From assembly GCA_036741235.1 (NCBI GenBank), contig DAINSQ010000118.1:1-15053 (forward strand): 15,053 nucleotides of DNA, written 5' to 3'. Positions 8,201 to 14,509 of the stretch are shown here, piece by piece. The DNA is from JABWBR01 sp036741235 (GTDB lineage: Bacteria; Bacteroidota; Bacteroidia; Chitinophagales; Saprospiraceae). The position numbers were made by a program, and so were the translations under genes. Under the pieces are notes generated by a model, which saw nothing but the letters and a program-made list of their open reading frames with translations, did not search any database and was not told where the DNA came from. Positions within the stretch are counted from its first letter, which is position 1, and every line of letters begins with the position of its first letter.

Positions 8201-8484
8201 TTTCGCATGCCTATAAACACCTCGGCATCGGCAAGCTGATCGGTACGCCGACCTTTGGCGCGGTAATCTCTACCGGCGGCTTCAGGCTCATGGACGGTTC
8301 TTTTGTGCGCATGCCTTTCCGCGCCTGGTTTGTCAAAGCCACCGGGCAAAACATGGAAAACGGCCCGGCTATCCCCGATTATGTGATAGAAAATGCGGCC
8401 GACTACCGTGGAAAAGAAGAAGACGAACAATTGAAAAAAGCGGTGGAAGTGTTACTTGAACAGTTGAATAACGTCAAAGATTAG
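5272..8484 (+). CDS. Tricorn protease homologue, exported S41 peptidase with beta-propellers and PDZ
   Basis: A 1070-residue protein, close to the size of archaeal tricorn. Residues 1-20 look like a signal peptide (hydrophobic LSLSLCALLFTSTFWA, cleavage likely before Q21), so it should act in the periplasm or outside, unlike cytosolic Thermoplasma tricorn. Residues about 28-660 contain many PD40-type propeller blades, such as LSPDGSFLAF (33-42), WSPNGKQIAF (73-82), LSPNGKYIAF (321-330) and WSPDGKWLAY (462-471), forming two propellers. A charged Lys/Asp-rich loop lies at about 535-563. The tricorn core domain begins near 684 (QVFDETWRELRAGFYDPQFH), with S742-H743 (NASHMGF) as the expected catalytic His site. 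PDZ covers about 758-840 (GWLGVEVTPV). The S41 domain covers about 865-1040, with the NGGG loop at 906-909, nucleophile S972 (SYSNAEIF) and E1029 (MENGPAIPDY). The catalytic set therefore looks complete. It probably degrades peptides. It is a single gene, followed after 58 bases by the polyamine cluster. Confidence 0.94.
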   Translation: MHIRLSLSLCALLFTSTFWAQTAVAPVLRYPALSPDGSFLAFSYQGDIWTVPIAGGKATRLTLHEAYESHPQWSPNGKQIAFQSNRFGNNDIFVMPAAGGAPMRVTYFSVNDENPKWDGVGKLVFNSRRYYAAVERDPEIHAAPVSGGTPYRSSDALGAAPSPSPDGRFLAYEFGSCPANREAYQGPAQRDIWLRDANKGTLQRITTFNGQDIQPLWGDAQTLYFLSARSGRYNIYRQAIANGKAAGEPNPLTRFSDEGIRYFSVSANGEHLVFEKGTTLSYLSLKNGGEPRLLQIDVSSEERFDPYKVKVFSDGATDFSLSPNGKYIAFTVRGEIFITQANKEKRYCVPVAKHAFRDQSPLWLSDSTLLFLSDRNGNKDLFLVKSADPATSDLFRALRFDVQVLAKTPEEESQIVLSPDRKRLAFLRDKGRLVVADIDAAGKLSNQITLLDGWSTPDGLCWSPDGKWLAYAQEDLDFNKEVYILAADKAAKPFNVSLHPRIDDSPVWSADGAKLAFLSKRNNDNADVWFVWLRKADWDKTKRDWEDKDDDANASKKDTAAAKTVLIDFEAIHKRLVQVTNLPGNEASPLISKDGQTFYFSTNRGDRQLQAGKRSLMSIKWDGSDPATILDDKALSSITWDKDIKNMYALDDNGKLSKIEPGIKKADNIPFEAKMSILLADERRQVFDETWRELRAGFYDPQFHGRDWQALRERYEPRALAASTTQDFQFFVNEMLGQLNASHMGFTSSAQEDLQVEKTGWLGVEVTPVAQGVRVDKVVPDSPAGRVDSPLFAGDIITTVNGVVVTPEVNFYNLLNGTVNERTLLEVQGADGKRRDVVIRPAESLGDQIYDQWVEERRQLVDKWSKGKLGYIHIRGMNWPSFERFERELTAGVQGKDGLLIDVRYNGGGWTTDMLMSILNVQQHAYTIPRGAAKDLEKENKRFSTHYPYGERLPFPALTKPSAALCNQDSYSNAEIFSHAYKHLGIGKLIGTPTFGAVISTGGFRLMDGSFVRMPFRAWFVKATGQNMENGPAIPDYVIENAADYRGKEEDEQLKKAVEVLLEQLNNVKD

Positions 8485-8496
8485 CGTTTATATCCA

Positions 8497-8504
8497 TACC
8501 TTTG
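8497..8504 (+). promoter_or_regulatory. Bacteroidota-type -7 promoter element before the polyamine/prmC cluster
   Basis: TACCTTTG is an exact TAnnTTTG match in the 58-base gap between the tricorn stop codon and the carboxynorspermidine synthase start. A start about 7 bases downstream would give a leader of about 32 bases that is A/T-rich and lacks a Shine-Dalgarno sequence, which is usual in this phylum. A clear -33 TTG at standard spacing is not visible; the nearest, at 8464-8466, is about 30 bases away. It would drive the three-gene cluster 8543-11753. Confidence 0.5.
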
Positions 8505-8542
8505 CATCGCTTTTTTTTAAATAAACAAAACAAACAGGTTAC

Positions 8543-9748
8543 ATGTCAAAAGTCTTGATTATTGGCGCCGGTGGAGTAGGGCGCGTTGTAGCTTATAAAT
8601 GCGCCCAACATCCGGATGTTTTTTCCGAAATTTTGCTGGCCAGTCGCACTAAGTCAAAATGCGACGTCATAGCCGCTGATGTCAAGCGCGATACGGGGTA
8701 TCAGGCTATTTCCACTGCCGCCGTCGATGCCGAAAACGTACCGGAACTGTCGGCCCTTATCCGAGATTTTCAACCGGTAATGGTAATCCATGTGGCGCTG
8801 CCTTATCAAGACCTGACCATCATGGATGCCTGCCTGGAAACCGGTGTGCACTACCTGGATACAGCCAATTACGAGCCCAAAGATGTAGCCAAATTTGAGT
8901 ACAAATGGCAGTGGGCATACCACGACAGGTTTAAAGACGCCGGTTTACTCGCCGTGTTGGGCTGCGGTTTTGACCCCGGCGTAACCAGCGTATATACAGC
9001 TTATGCCGCCAAACGCCATTTTGATGAAATTCAATACCTGGATATCGTCGACTGCAATGCAGGTAGCCACGGAAAGGCCTTTGCTACCAATTTTAATCCG
9101 GAAATCAATATCCGCGAGATTACCCAGCCGGGCAAATACTACGAAAACGGCCAGTGGATTGAAATTCCGCCGCATTCGGAAATGAAACCTCTCAATTACC
9201 CTGGTATCGGGCCCAAAAATTCTTACCTCATCTATCACGAAGAGCTAGAATCGCTGGTCAAAAATTTTCCCACGCTCAAACGCGCCCGCTTCTGGATGAC
9301 TTTTGGCGATGAATACCTTACCCACCTGCGCGTAATCCAGAATATCGGCATGTCGCGTATCGATCCGGTAATGTACAAAGGGGTAGAAGTAATTCCCCTC
9401 GAATTTCTCAAATACGTTTTGCCCGATCCCGGCGAACTCGGCGAAAATTACACCGGAGAAACATCGATAGGATGCCGGATTCGCGGTTTGAAAAACGGCA
9501 AAGAGCAAACTTATTACGTTTGGAATAATTGTAGCCACCAGGCCGCCTACGAAGAAACCGGCGCGCAGGGCGTATCGTACACTACCGGCGTTCCCGCAAT
9601 GATCGGCGCAATGATGATGCTTAAAGGCGAGTGGTCGGGCAAGGGGGTCTTTAATGTAGAGCAATTCAATCCCGATCCTTTTATGGCCCAACTCAACTTA
9701 TGCGGGTTGCCCTGGCATGAGCAATTTAATATTGATCTGGAATTGTAA
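8543..9748 (+). CDS. Carboxynorspermidine synthase (saccharopine dehydrogenase-like)
   Basis: A 401-residue NAD(P)H-dependent reductase of the saccharopine dehydrogenase family. In the alternative polyamine pathway this enzyme (CANSDH) condenses aspartate beta-semialdehyde with putrescine or 1,3-diaminopropane and reduces the imine to carboxyspermidine or carboxynorspermidine. The dinucleotide-binding loop is at the N-terminus (VLIIGAGGVGRVVAYKCAQH, with G8-x-G10-G11-x-G13). Family blocks include VIHVALPYQDLTIMDACLET (81-100), GVHYLDTANYE (101-111), VLGCGFDPGVTSVYTAYAAK (138-157) and DIVDCNAGSHGKAFATNFNP (167-186). The specific assignment, rather than lysine metabolism, rests on the full-length similarity pattern and on the next gene being its partner decarboxylase, 10 bases downstream. 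The ATG at 8543 places the nucleotide loop at the extreme N-terminus, as expected. Whether the product is spermidine or norspermidine cannot be told from sequence alone. Confidence 0.9.
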   Translation: MSKVLIIGAGGVGRVVAYKCAQHPDVFSEILLASRTKSKCDVIAADVKRDTGYQAISTAAVDAENVPELSALIRDFQPVMVIHVALPYQDLTIMDACLETGVHYLDTANYEPKDVAKFEYKWQWAYHDRFKDAGLLAVLGCGFDPGVTSVYTAYAAKRHFDEIQYLDIVDCNAGSHGKAFATNFNPEINIREITQPGKYYENGQWIEIPPHSEMKPLNYPGIGPKNSYLIYHEELESLVKNFPTLKRARFWMTFGDEYLTHLRVIQNIGMSRIDPVMYKGVEVIPLEFLKYVLPDPGELGENYTGETSIGCRIRGLKNGKEQTYYVWNNCSHQAAYEETGAQGVSYTTGVPAMIGAMMMLKGEWSGKGVFNVEQFNPDPFMAQLNLCGLPWHEQFNIDLEL

Positions 9749-9758
9749 TTTCTTTTTG

Positions 9759-10901
9759 ATGCCCATAGACTATCAACAAATATCGTCGTCGCCGGCTTTT
9801 GTACTCGACGAAAAATTGCTCAAGCGCAATCTGGAGCTGATAAAATCCGTCCAGGATCAAGCCGGGGTCTCAATTATCCTGGCTCTCAAAGGTTTCGCCA
9901 TGTGGCGCGTTTTTCCGCTTGTATACCAATACCTCAGCGGGGCAACGGCAAGCTCGCTGTTTGAAGCCAGGCTGATTTACGAAGAAATGGGCTGTAAGGC
10001 GCACACTTACTCGCCGGCGTATCTTCCCGGTGATTTTGCCGATATTATGCGCTATAGCAGTCACATTACTTTTAATTCGCTTTCGCAATACGAATTGTAC
10101 AAGCATAAACTGGAAGGCGGCAGTATTTCTGCCGGACTTCGCGTGAATCCCGAATATTCAGAAGTGGAAGTGGCCCTGTACAACCCCGCCGCACCTGGCT
10201 CGAGGCTTGGCGAAGTAAGTGAAGCGCTGGCCGGCGGTCTGCCCGACGGAATTGAAGGGCTGCATTTCCACACCCTCTGCGAGTCGAGTTCATACGACCT
10301 TGAAAAGGTGCTGGCCGCTTTTGAATCTAAATTTAGCAGGTTTTTTGCGCAGCTCAGGTGGGTAAATTTTGGCGGAGGCCATCTGATGACTCGCAAAGGT
10401 TACGATACCGATCACCTCATTGCATTGCTGCAAGGTTTTCGGCAGCGCTATCCTCACCTGGAGGTTATCCTGGAGCCTGGCAGCGCTATTGCCTGGGAAA
10501 CCGGCGTATTGGTATCTACAGTGCTTGATATCGTGGACAACCACGGCGTGAAAACGGCTATTGTCGATGTGTCTTTTACCGCGCACATGCCCGATACCCT
10601 GGAAATGCCTTACCGGCCGCGTATTACGGGCGCCGACCTCGTCCCGCAAGCCGGTAAACCCTGCTACCGAATCGGCGGCGTATCCTGCCTGGCCGGCGAT
10701 TATATGACCGAGTACTCCTTTGATCGCGAATTGGCTGTCGGCGACCTCATCGTGCTGGAAGATATGATCCACTATACGATGGTTAAAACGACGATGTTTA
10801 ATGGAGTCAAACACCCGGATATTTGCATCCTTCGCGAAGATGATACACTGGAAGTGGTGCGGAGGTTTACTTATGAAGATTTCAAGGGGCGATTGTCCTG
10901 A
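9759..10901 (+). CDS. nspC: Carboxynorspermidine/carboxyspermidine decarboxylase
   Basis: A 380-residue PLP-dependent decarboxylase of the alanine racemase fold (type III), completing the pathway begun by the preceding gene: it removes CO2 from carboxy(nor)spermidine to give the triamine. The PLP lysine is K44 (ILALKGFAMW). Other family blocks are HFHTLCESSSYDLE (169-182), the phosphate-binding glycines WVNFGGGHLMTRKGYD (201-216), EPGSAIAWETG (239-249), and the C-terminal C310 in SCLAGDYMTEYSFDRELAVG, which supplies the second half of the dimeric active site. The frame is open further upstream to an ATG at 9717 inside the preceding gene, but ATG 9759 is preferred. It follows the upstream stop by 10 bases and gives the usual family length and N-terminus, whereas the extra 14 residues (MSNLILIWNCNFFL) are the preceding gene's 3' end read in another frame. 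It is followed by prmC after 6 bases. Confidence 0.93.
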   Translation: MPIDYQQISSSPAFVLDEKLLKRNLELIKSVQDQAGVSIILALKGFAMWRVFPLVYQYLSGATASSLFEARLIYEEMGCKAHTYSPAYLPGDFADIMRYSSHITFNSLSQYELYKHKLEGGSISAGLRVNPEYSEVEVALYNPAAPGSRLGEVSEALAGGLPDGIEGLHFHTLCESSSYDLEKVLAAFESKFSRFFAQLRWVNFGGGHLMTRKGYDTDHLIALLQGFRQRYPHLEVILEPGSAIAWETGVLVSTVLDIVDNHGVKTAIVDVSFTAHMPDTLEMPYRPRITGADLVPQAGKPCYRIGGVSCLAGDYMTEYSFDRELAVGDLIVLEDMIHYTMVKTTMFNGVKHPDICILREDDTLEVVRRFTYEDFKGRLS

Positions 10902-10907
10902 TAACTT

Positions 10908-11753
10908 ATGACGGCAGGCCAGGCTTTCCTTCAATTGGTTGCAGAACTGCTCGCTGTATACAACGACGAGGGAGAGGCCCGCAGCGTGGCAACTATCGTT
11001 TTCGAGGATGCGCTGGGTTTGAGGGCGCCTTTTTCAGCTCAGTCGCTTGCCCCTGATCAATTGCAGCTACTTCAGGATATATCCCGCCGCTTGTCGGCGC
11101 ATGAACCGGTACAATACGTATTGGGACAAGCCGACTTTTACGGGCTAAAATTTGTGGTAAACCGCGATGTATTGATTCCACGCCAGGAAACGGAGGAGCT
11201 TGTGCATTGGGTCGCAACAGCGCCGGGGAATCCGGCTGCCGAAATACTAGATGTCGGGACAGGTAGCGGCTGTATTGCCATTACTGTCAAAAAGATGTTG
11301 CCTGAGAGCCGGGTATGCGGCATTGATGTTAGTCTCTCCGCACTCCGAATTGCCCGGCAAAATGCGCTGCTGAACAAAGTTGAAGTCGAAATGTTGCAAT
11401 TTGACATCGCCGACGAATCAGCGTGGCCTGCGCTACCCGCCTACGACGTTGTGGTAAGCAACCCGCCGTATATTCCTCAAAACGAGGCTGTTTTGATGCC
11501 TGATCGAGTAAAAAACCATGAGCCTCACCTGGCTTTGTTTACCTCAACTGATGATGCATTGTTCTTTTACGACAAGATAGCCCGATTTGCCCTCCAACAT
11601 CTCCGAAATGCGGGGCAATTGTTTTTTGAATGTAATGAATTTCAGGCACACGCAGTAGCGCAACTGCTGGAAAGGCTGGGCTACGAACAGATTGAATTGC
11701 GGCAGGACCTGCGAGGCAAAGACCGCATGATCAGAGCTGTTTTTCCCGGATAA
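10908..11753 (+). CDS. prmC: Peptide chain release factor N5-glutamine methyltransferase
   Basis: A 281-residue SAM-dependent methyltransferase that methylates the Gln of the GGQ motif in release factors RF1 and RF2, raising termination efficiency. The N-terminal helical domain (about 1-80) ends in EPVQYVLGQADFYGLKFVVN (66-85), a PrmC hallmark, followed by RDVLIPRQETEELV (86-99). The SAM loop is ILDVGTGSGCIAI (113-125), and the catalytic NPPY for the glutamine amide nitrogen is at 185-188 (VVSNPPYIPQNE). EPHLALF (205-211) is also typical. Length is normal for the family. The ATG at 10908 is 6 bases after the nspC stop, so the gene is likely cotranscribed with the polyamine genes. The 3' end overlaps the convergent mqnB gene by 23 bases (11731-11753). 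Confidence 0.95.
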   Translation: MTAGQAFLQLVAELLAVYNDEGEARSVATIVFEDALGLRAPFSAQSLAPDQLQLLQDISRRLSAHEPVQYVLGQADFYGLKFVVNRDVLIPRQETEELVHWVATAPGNPAAEILDVGTGSGCIAITVKKMLPESRVCGIDVSLSALRIARQNALLNKVEVEMLQFDIADESAWPALPAYDVVVSNPPYIPQNEAVLMPDRVKNHEPHLALFTSTDDALFFYDKIARFALQHLRNAGQLFFECNEFQAHAVAQLLERLGYEQIELRQDLRGKDRMIRAVFPG

Positions 11754-12411
11754 TCCTTATCAATTCATCATTTAACGCTTTTACCGCTTTGGGAATATCC
11801 CACTTCGACCTGTCGCGAGGTTCTACATAATTGGATATTGCCCTTACTTGAAGAAACGGTTGCCCGGCCATCAGACAGGCATAAAAAAAGGCTGCGCCTT
11901 CCATGGTCTCGACATCGGCGTCATAATTTGTCATTATATTAGTGATACTTGGCCAATATCCATGTACTTTGTTTACGCTTATTCCTTTGGCGAGCGGCAA
12001 GCCGCTTATGCCTGCATGGGGGTTATTCATTTTTCCATTTTGAAAAGGCGGATTGTCGGGATCAATGAGTCCCATTTCGTGGATATTAATAAAAGTCCCT
12101 TCAGCAGTTTCAGCGCCTGTATCGCCAAAACATTCGCTTTGAATTTCAACCACGTCGCCAATCGCCAATTTTCGACTGACTGCACCCCCTATGCCGGCGT
12201 TGACGACCCAGTCATACGACTGCCGGGCAAGTGCAACCCCCATATGGTAAGCGGTATGCGTCAGTCCTACTCCTGTTATTAAAATAGTGATGTTTTTATC
12301 ATCAAAAAAATAACAATTTGCGTCTACACTTTTCGCATTTACCTCCAAAAATGCGGTAAAGGGCTTTATCTCAGCGGGTGTTGCGGCAACGATTAACCAA
12401 TTTGACAGCAT
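11731..12411 (-). CDS. mqnB: Futalosine hydrolase
   Basis: A 226-residue enzyme of the nucleoside phosphorylase/hydrolase (PNP-UDP) fold that cleaves futalosine to dehypoxanthine futalosine and hypoxanthine in the alternative menaquinone pathway. Visible blocks are LIVAATPAEIKPF (6-18), ITILITGVGLTHTAYHMGVA (41-60), WVVNAGIGGAVSRKLAIGDV (68-87), VETMEGAAFFYACLMAGQPF (167-186) with the ribose-binding M-E pair, and the tail VRAISNYVEPRDRSKWDI (189-206). This last block is characteristic of MqnB rather than of MTA/SAH nucleosidase, in which I would expect a SD-A-type Asp at that position. MTAN remains the main alternative. It is the last gene of a minus-strand group, starting 3 bases after the stop of the barrel protein gene, so coupling is likely. 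Its end overlaps prmC by 23 bases. The other mqn genes are not in the window. Confidence 0.88.
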   Translation of the reverse strand: MLSNWLIVAATPAEIKPFTAFLEVNAKSVDANCYFFDDKNITILITGVGLTHTAYHMGVALARQSYDWVVNAGIGGAVSRKLAIGDVVEIQSECFGDTGAETAEGTFINIHEMGLIDPDNPPFQNGKMNNPHAGISGLPLAKGISVNKVHGYWPSITNIMTNYDADVETMEGAAFFYACLMAGQPFLQVRAISNYVEPRDRSKWDIPKAVKALNDELIRIIREKQL

Positions 12412-12414
12412 AGT

Positions 12415-13230
12415 TTATGTCTTTTCGTAATAAAACCCGGCGCTTGGTGTAAATCCCAATACCCGATGATAGGTTAATGCCATATCGACGCGTAAGGATT
12501 TGAAAAGTTGCAGGCCTAGTCCAAAGCGGGGAGATAAAGGCGCCGTAGCCAATCCCAGGCGGATTTGTAACACTTCCGCGGGGCTGTATTCCAAACCCCA
12601 GATCGTGCGAATCGGATAGCCGATATCTTTTTCTATTTCTCCCAGAATGGTCAATTTTCCGGAGGGTTGATATTGGCCGCCTAGCCGAATCACGGTGGGC
12701 AGGTAGCTGTTTTCCGTCCATGTTATTCGCAGCGGGTTGCTCACGTGAAAACCCAGCGCAACCTGCCTTGATATATTGCTTAGCAAGCCCAATTCAAACG
12801 TGTAGGCCGTTTTTTGTCTATAACCGGCTATCGCCCCGTGAATCAGGCATAATTCAGCACCGATGGAAAGATTATCCAATAATTTACGGGCGTACGACAA
12901 GCCCGCTTTTTGTTCGTTAAAAGCTTGAAAACCAAAATACTGCACTGCCATTCCGAAGACGCCGGCCCCAGTGGGTAATACAGCGGCCAATACAGCAGAC
13001 TGGATGTCGCCAGTGAGAAATTTCTGCTCGGCGCTTACCATGACGCTCAACCGGCTGACGCTTGCCAAGCCGGCTTGATTATACAACGCGCTATGCGCAT
13101 CGGTAAAGGTCACTCCGGCGCCTCCCAGCGCATTGGAGCGGGCATCGGGCGGATAAAACACATTTTGCTGGCTGATACCCATACAGGGCAGGGCCCAACA
13201 GACCATTTTCATGAGGAGTTTAGGGTACAT
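12415..13230 (-). CDS. Outer-membrane beta-barrel protein, PorV/UPF0164-like
   Basis: A 271-residue protein with a likely signal peptide (residues about 1-20, MYPKLLMKMVCWALPCMGIS, cleavage before Q21). The mature N-terminus VFYPPDARSNALGGAGVTFT then DAHSALYNQAGLA (24-56) is the signature of PorV/UPF0164/FadL-related barrels: DARS..LGGAG, a short Asp/Ser/Ala segment and N.AGLA. The rest is alternating hydrophobic strands with turns, consistent with a barrel of about 10-14 strands, for example LSVMVSAEQKF, AGVFGMAVQYFGF, LRVDMALTYHR. Proteins of this size in Bacteroidota include accessory outer-membrane proteins linked to type IX secretion, but I cannot assign a specific role. It begins 17 bases after the GH1 stop and ends 3 bases before mqnB. 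The ATG at 13230 is taken; Met7 is a possible alternative start and would also leave a short signal peptide. Confidence 0.7.
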   Translation of the reverse strand: MYPKLLMKMVCWALPCMGISQQNVFYPPDARSNALGGAGVTFTDAHSALYNQAGLASVSRLSVMVSAEQKFLTGDIQSAVLAAVLPTGAGVFGMAVQYFGFQAFNEQKAGLSYARKLLDNLSIGAELCLIHGAIAGYRQKTAYTFELGLLSNISRQVALGFHVSNPLRITWTENSYLPTVIRLGGQYQPSGKLTILGEIEKDIGYPIRTIWGLEYSPAEVLQIRLGLATAPLSPRFGLGLQLFKSLRVDMALTYHRVLGFTPSAGFYYEKT

Positions 13231-13247
13231 ATGAAAGTAAAATTTGG

Positions 13248-14435
13248 TTATACGTCTACAGAATTGTCGAGGGTCAAACGCTCGTAAAAATCTCCCGCGG
13301 CAGTCATCGTCCGGTCTTTTGTAAAAATATTAACGTGCACCAACCCAAAGCGATAGGTCGGCCCCAGGTGCCATTCGAAATTATCCCAGGTACTCCAGTG
13401 AATATACCCCCGCAGATCAACGCCTTCTTTGATGGCCTCGTGGCATATTTTGAGGTAATCGCGCAGGCTTTCAATGCGCCGCTGGGGGTCGTCGGTGCAG
13501 ATTCCATTTTCAGTGATGATAATTGGTTTGTTGTATTTTTTGTGAAATCTGCGCAAAATTCGCCCGAGGCCTTCCGGACGGTACCCCCACATATCGTCGT
13601 GCGAGATGCCCATTTTTGACAGCTTCCCGGGGTAATCGAGTTCAGTGATGGGCCGTGGGTCGAAAGGCACATAGGCGTAATAACTCAGCCCCCAATAGTC
13701 GACTTTATGGCAAAACGGGCGGGCTGCTTTGCGGTGAAACCACCAGTCGGTGAAAGCCGCCGGCAGCTTCCCCCATATATTGGCGGCATCAAACCAGGCC
13801 GTGTTGAGGGAAATGCCCACTTGAACTTGCGGGTATTTGTTTTTTATCAAATCATATACCACCTTGTGTGCCAGTCCCATATGGCGAAGGGAGGTATTGG
13901 CTTTGCTCCAGGAGCGTTTAAAAGGCGGGAAATTACCCAGCATATAGGCATTCATCGCGTATACGTTGGGCTCGTTAAATGTATTCCAGTTGAACACATA
14001 GCCGCCGAAGTGCTCAATACATTTGCAGGCATAATCTACAAAAGCGCTGACATTTTCTTCTACGAGCCAACCGCCGGCTTTTTCAAACCACTGCGGATTG
14101 GTGAAATGGTGGATGACAAACATGATCTTTACCCCGCGTTCGTTCAGTTTGCCGAAAAACTGACGGTATTCTTCAACTACGGCGGTATCGAAAGTTTGAT
14201 AAGGCGCAGACTGCAGGCGCGCCCAATCCACGCTGCAACGGTATACGCTGCCAAGGCGACAAATGTATTCAATGTCTTCGTCGCGGCGCTTTTCGTGGTC
14301 GGTAGTGCGGTCCAACAGGTAGCCGTCGCGTGCGCGTACCCCTTTCCAGTTATGTTCACTGGCCGTTTCTACTTGAGTAGCGGCAGTAGAAGTTCCCCAA
14401 AAAAAACGATCAGGAAATTGCAGCAGCATGACCAT
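13248..14435 (-). CDS. Glycoside hydrolase family 1 beta-glycosidase
   Basis: A 395-residue (beta/alpha)8 retaining glycosidase, probably a cytoplasmic beta-glucosidase-like enzyme, since there is no signal peptide. GH1 landmarks are in order: FFWGTSTAATQVE (11-23, sugar-binding Q21), VIHHFTNPQWF (107-117), FNWNTFNEPNVYA (148-160, acid/base E155), DYWGLSYYAY (246-255), IIITENGICTDD (305-316, nucleophile E309) and HWSTWDNFEWHLGPTYRFGL (346-365, with E354 and W355). Both catalytic Glu are intact. The protein is shorter than the usual 440-480 residues, the loss being in loops around the active site. The usual Asn before Tyr-Tyr is Ser251, as in 6-phospho-beta-glucosidases, but the phosphate-binding Ser/Lys/Tyr motif expected near the C-terminus of those is not seen. 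Substrate is uncertain. ATG 14435 is used; Met3 is equally possible. A weak TATTTTG lies upstream in the 74-base gap before it. Confidence 0.92.
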   Translation of the reverse strand: MVMLLQFPDRFFWGTSTAATQVETASEHNWKGVRARDGYLLDRTTDHEKRRDEDIEYICRLGSVYRCSVDWARLQSAPYQTFDTAVVEEYRQFFGKLNERGVKIMFVIHHFTNPQWFEKAGGWLVEENVSAFVDYACKCIEHFGGYVFNWNTFNEPNVYAMNAYMLGNFPPFKRSWSKANTSLRHMGLAHKVVYDLIKNKYPQVQVGISLNTAWFDAANIWGKLPAAFTDWWFHRKAARPFCHKVDYWGLSYYAYVPFDPRPITELDYPGKLSKMGISHDDMWGYRPEGLGRILRRFHKKYNKPIIITENGICTDDPQRRIESLRDYLKICHEAIKEGVDLRGYIHWSTWDNFEWHLGPTYRFGLVHVNIFTKDRTMTAAGDFYERLTLDNSVDV

Positions 14436-14509
14436 CTGATTTGCTGGTCAAAATAGGAGTTTCTGCGCAATCGGGTCGCAAAATGGGGCATGGTATTTTT
14501 TTATAAAAA

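Noticed and set aside
9717..9758. Upstream ATG giving nspC 14 extra residues (MSNLILIWNCNFFL)
   Set aside because: These codons lie mostly inside the end of the preceding gene, the added residues do not resemble the NspC N-terminus, and ATG 9759 gives the normal family length.
10290..10934. 214-codon open frame on the minus strand opposite nspC/prmC
   Set aside because: It is antisense to two confidently identified genes, with low-complexity His/Arg-rich composition typical of a shadow frame.
13707..14456. 249-codon open frame on the plus strand opposite the GH1 gene
   Set aside because: The GH1 gene has all its catalytic motifs in the other strand; this frame shows no motif and is a shadow.
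14493..14509. AT-rich palindrome (TTTTTATAAAAA) as a terminator for the PD40 gene
   Set aside because: The stem would be only A-U pairs with no GC core, too weak to call an intrinsic terminator.
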